DNA of 64,000 bases from Cyclobacterium sp. SYSU L10401 (GTDB taxonomy: Bacteria > Bacteroidota > Bacteroidia > Cytophagales > Cyclobacteriaceae). Numbering within the stretch: position 1 is the first letter of the stretch; every line of letters starts with the position of its first letter. The DNA is taken from positions 641,733 through 705,732 of the forward strand of contig NZ_WOFO01000003.1 of assembly GCF_010993705.1 (NCBI RefSeq). Reading direction: 5' to 3'. This document shows, piece by piece, positions 63,830 through 64,000 of the stretch. The position numbers were made by a program, and so were the translations under genes. Under the pieces are notes generated by a model. The model saw nothing but the letters and a program-made list of their open reading frames with translations. It searched no databases and was not told the DNA's origin.

Positions 63830-64000
63830 CTCAATAGGAATGCGGCTTTAGCAGAAATGGATAAAATTGTGTAATATGGATTTGAAGGGTTATGGATAAA
63901 GGGTTTGGCTAAAGCCAATTTGCCTTAAAAACCCAACATGCCCACAGCTAAAGCAGTGGGCAATTGATTATAAGAATTCTGATTCCAAATGGATACTCCT
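63830..64000. repeat. REP-like unit at the right edge
   Basis: Contains CCTCAATAGGAATGCGGCTTTAG at about 63829, TTTGGCTAAAGCCAAT at 63904-63919, the C-G form of the hairpin (TGCCCACAGC...GTGGGCAA) and continues past the window. Orientation as in the main array. Confidence 0.85.

Overview
The window looks like chromosomal DNA of a Bacteroidota bacterium, most likely Cytophagales, family Cyclobacteriaceae. This rests on gene content rather than on any database search: lipoproteins with a Cys lipobox, a propeller-type sensor kinase, a split two-subunit transketolase, an Hc1-like histone H1 protein, a serine palmitoyltransferase-type enzyme, DUF4136, DUF6807 and DUF6913 proteins, a LolC/E-type permease, and promoters with the Bacteroidota -33/-7 pattern (TTTG, then TAnnTTTG). 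The code is the standard bacterial one; TAG is used as a normal stop.

Layout. 1-2824: a sensor histidine kinase cut by the left edge. 2.8-6.4 kb: an 843-residue lipoprotein of unknown function, flanked by two direct copies of a dimeric repeat. 6.4-8.4 kb: an alpha/beta hydrolase, a remnant of a GH53 galactanase, and a YceI lipoprotein. 8.9-11.6 kb: a potassium uptake pair in which the membrane subunit (trkH/ktrB) carries two in-frame TAG codons while the regulatory subunit is intact; the gap between them holds duplicated leader DNA and a hairpin element. 11.7-26.9 kb: tRNA-Ser(GCT) and a run of housekeeping genes (lipid kinase, surE, FAH-family hydrolase, M23 peptidase, bcp, transketolase halves, DUF6807, PepSY-like, argS, glutathione peroxidase, menA, uspA, yciH), ending with a divergent glutamyl-tRNA-reductase-like protein that lacks the catalytic cysteine.

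27.0-31.7 kb: a hisGDCB operon with a clear promoter and a 31-codon His-containing leader peptide, suggesting attenuation. 32-45 kb: TPR protein, polyprenol-phosphate mannosyltransferase-like GT2, permease, NamZ-like muramidase, fmt, an ECF sigma/anti-sigma-like/Spy-like cluster, xseAB, a long ligA with an insertion, DUF6913, dapA, and a 57-residue histone H1-like gene. 44.7-58.7 kb: serine palmitoyltransferase-like enzyme, biotin carboxylase, maf, DUF4136, the 5-oxoprolinase operon pxpABC, a Tat-exported D-amino-acid-oxidase-like protein whose segment order looks circularly permuted, a large zinc metalloprotease, and an acetolactate-synthase-like/aldehyde dehydrogenase pair.

58.8-64 kb: an accessory zone. 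A single Y1 (HUH) IS200-like/RAYT-type transposase sits inside an array of seven roughly 198-bp palindromic repeat units; two further copies lie at 62.5 and 63.9 kb. The hairpin arms of these repeats show compensatory base changes, and one copy supplies the 3' end and stop codon of a bile-acid:sodium symporter family gene. This REP-array-plus-transposase arrangement and the permuted oxidase are the observations most worth following up.
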